A DNA stretch of 6,552 nt from contig JAEZAW010000303.1 of the NCBI GenBank assembly GCA_023430315.1, positions 1-6,552 of the forward strand. The letters run 5' to 3'. The notes under the pieces were generated by a model. The model saw only the letters and a program-made list of their open reading frames with translations, was not told the origin of the DNA and ran no database searches. Below, piece by piece: positions 5,620 through 6,552 of this stretch (positions within the stretch are counted from its first letter, which is position 1; each line of letters begins with the position of its first letter). A program made the translations under genes and the position numbers. The stretch is from Pseudomonadota bacterium (lineage in GTDB: Bacteria > Pseudomonadota > Alphaproteobacteria > Rhizobiales > Hyphomicrobiaceae).

Positions 5620-6408
5620 ATGATCCAGCGGGTTCTCGTGACCGGCTCTGCCGGACGGATCGGAAGAGCTGCCGTCGCGGCCATCGCCGAGCGCGGCCAC
5701 ACTGTCGTCGGCCTCGACATCCGGTCATCGCCCGGCCTGCCGCCAGCGCAGGTGTTCATTGCGTCGCTGCTCGAGCAGGACAAACTTTCGGCCGCAATTG
5801 CAGGCGCCGACTGCATCGTGCATCTCGGCGCAACGCCCGACGATGCCGTCTATCCACGCCCCGCCCCACCTGGCGACGTCGACAACTTCGAGGATGAGCT
5901 CGTTCCGAACAACATCGTCGGCGCCTATCGGGTGATGGAGGCCGCGCGTAAGGCTGGCGTGAAAAAGCTCGTGCTCGCCAGTAGCGGGCAGGTGATCGTC
6001 GGCCACCGCAAGGCCGGCAACATCCCGGTTCGCGCAGACGCGTCATACGCGCCCCGCTATCTCTACGCCTGCACCAAGGTGTTTCTCGAGCAGCTCGGCC
6101 AAGTCTATGCCGCCCATCACGGCATGAAGGTGATCGCCGTGCGGCTCGGTTGGTGTCCCCGCAATCCAGGCCAGGTCGCGGAGTTGACCGCTAATCCCGA
6201 CGATCAGGATGTGTATCTGAGCCCCGCCGATGCCGGCCGCTTTTTTGCTTGCGCCGTCGACGCGGCACTCGATCGCCTGCCGTCGTTCGCACCTGTCTAT
6301 GTCACGAGCCGACCGCTCACCCGCGAGCGCTACGATCTCGCGCCCGCGCGCGACCTCGTCGGCTATGAGCCTCAGGACTGCTGGCCCACCGACGCCGGCG
6401 CGTTTTGA
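5620..6408 (+). CDS. NAD(P)-dependent SDR dehydrogenase/epimerase, uronate dehydrogenase-like
   Basis: A 262-residue extended-type SDR protein. The N-terminus has the cofactor motif LVTGSAGRIG (Gly9, Gly12, Gly15), and Asp33 in GLDIR at the end of the second strand suggests NAD+ rather than NADP+. Then come CIVHLGA (65-71), NNIVGAYRVMEAARKAGVKK (97-116), LASSGQVIVG with the catalytic Ser at 121/122, and Tyr149-x-x-x-Lys153 (YACTK). RLGWCPRN at 175-182 resembles the R-x-G-x-C-x-P block of bacterial uronate dehydrogenases, and the length fits them (about 265). Against a firm call, the segment between HLGA and NNIVG (about 72-96) seems longer than I recall for that enzyme, and the usual C-terminal substrate motif is not recognisable. 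The role could be oxidation of a sugar or uronate at C1, or another dehydrogenation or epimerisation. The start is ATG 5620, 11 bp after the GMC stop, with only a weak GCGAG ribosome-binding sequence, so translation may be coupled. Confidence 0.85.
   Translation: MIQRVLVTGSAGRIGRAAVAAIAERGHTVVGLDIRSSPGLPPAQVFIASLLEQDKLSAAIAGADCIVHLGATPDDAVYPRPAPPGDVDNFEDELVPNNIVGAYRVMEAARKAGVKKLVLASSGQVIVGHRKAGNIPVRADASYAPRYLYACTKVFLEQLGQVYAAHHGMKVIAVRLGWCPRNPGQVAELTANPDDQDVYLSPADAGRFFACAVDAALDRLPSFAPVYVTSRPLTRERYDLAPARDLVGYEPQDCWPTDAGAF

Positions 6409-6552
<144 letters not shown>

Overview
The window looks like a piece of a GC-rich alphaproteobacterial chromosome, most likely Hyphomicrobiales (Rhizobiales). 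This rests on the G/C bias at third codon positions, the folD / DUF167 / YggT cluster, the NDUFA9-type epimerase, and a short Sel1-like protein of a kind I recall from Bradyrhizobium-like genomes. That is recognition by eye; no GC count or database comparison was made. I found no mobile element, CRISPR array, tRNA or rRNA.

Layout. Positions 1-2472 hold four minus-strand genes, transcribed right to left: an NDUFA9-like atypical SDR protein (1495-2472), a YggT membrane protein (1123-1419), a DUF167/YggU protein (797-1126) and folD (778 down past the left edge, so its C-terminus is missing). The last three are packed tightly, with a 4-bp ATGA overlap and then an 18-bp gap, and look like one operon. 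Positions 2473-2842 are a divergent intergenic region without a recognisable gene. It leads rightward into a small Sel1-repeat protein (2843-3112, plus). That gene meets a convergent glutathione S-transferase (3109-3738, minus), and the two stop codons share one CTAG. A 163-bp divergent spacer follows, then a GMC-family FAD oxidoreductase (3902-5608, plus) and, 11 bp later, an SDR dehydrogenase resembling uronate dehydrogenases (5620-6408, plus). The last 144 bases hold no gene I can support and end in 52 consecutive Gs, almost certainly a sequencing or assembly artefact.

How the genes fit together. The left half is housekeeping: one-carbon folate metabolism plus widely conserved, poorly understood small proteins. 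The right half looks catabolic or redox-related. The GMC flavoprotein and the SDR are probably co-transcribed and could carry out successive oxidations of an alcohol or sugar-type substrate, which cannot be identified from sequence. The GST is divergent from this pair and may share its control region.

I did not find a clearly new biological system. The points most worth a second look are atypical residues at expected active-site positions in the GST and the GMC protein, an apparently long segment in the GMC C-terminal half, the GMC-SDR pairing, a helically phased direct repeat upstream of the left cluster, and the poly-G end.
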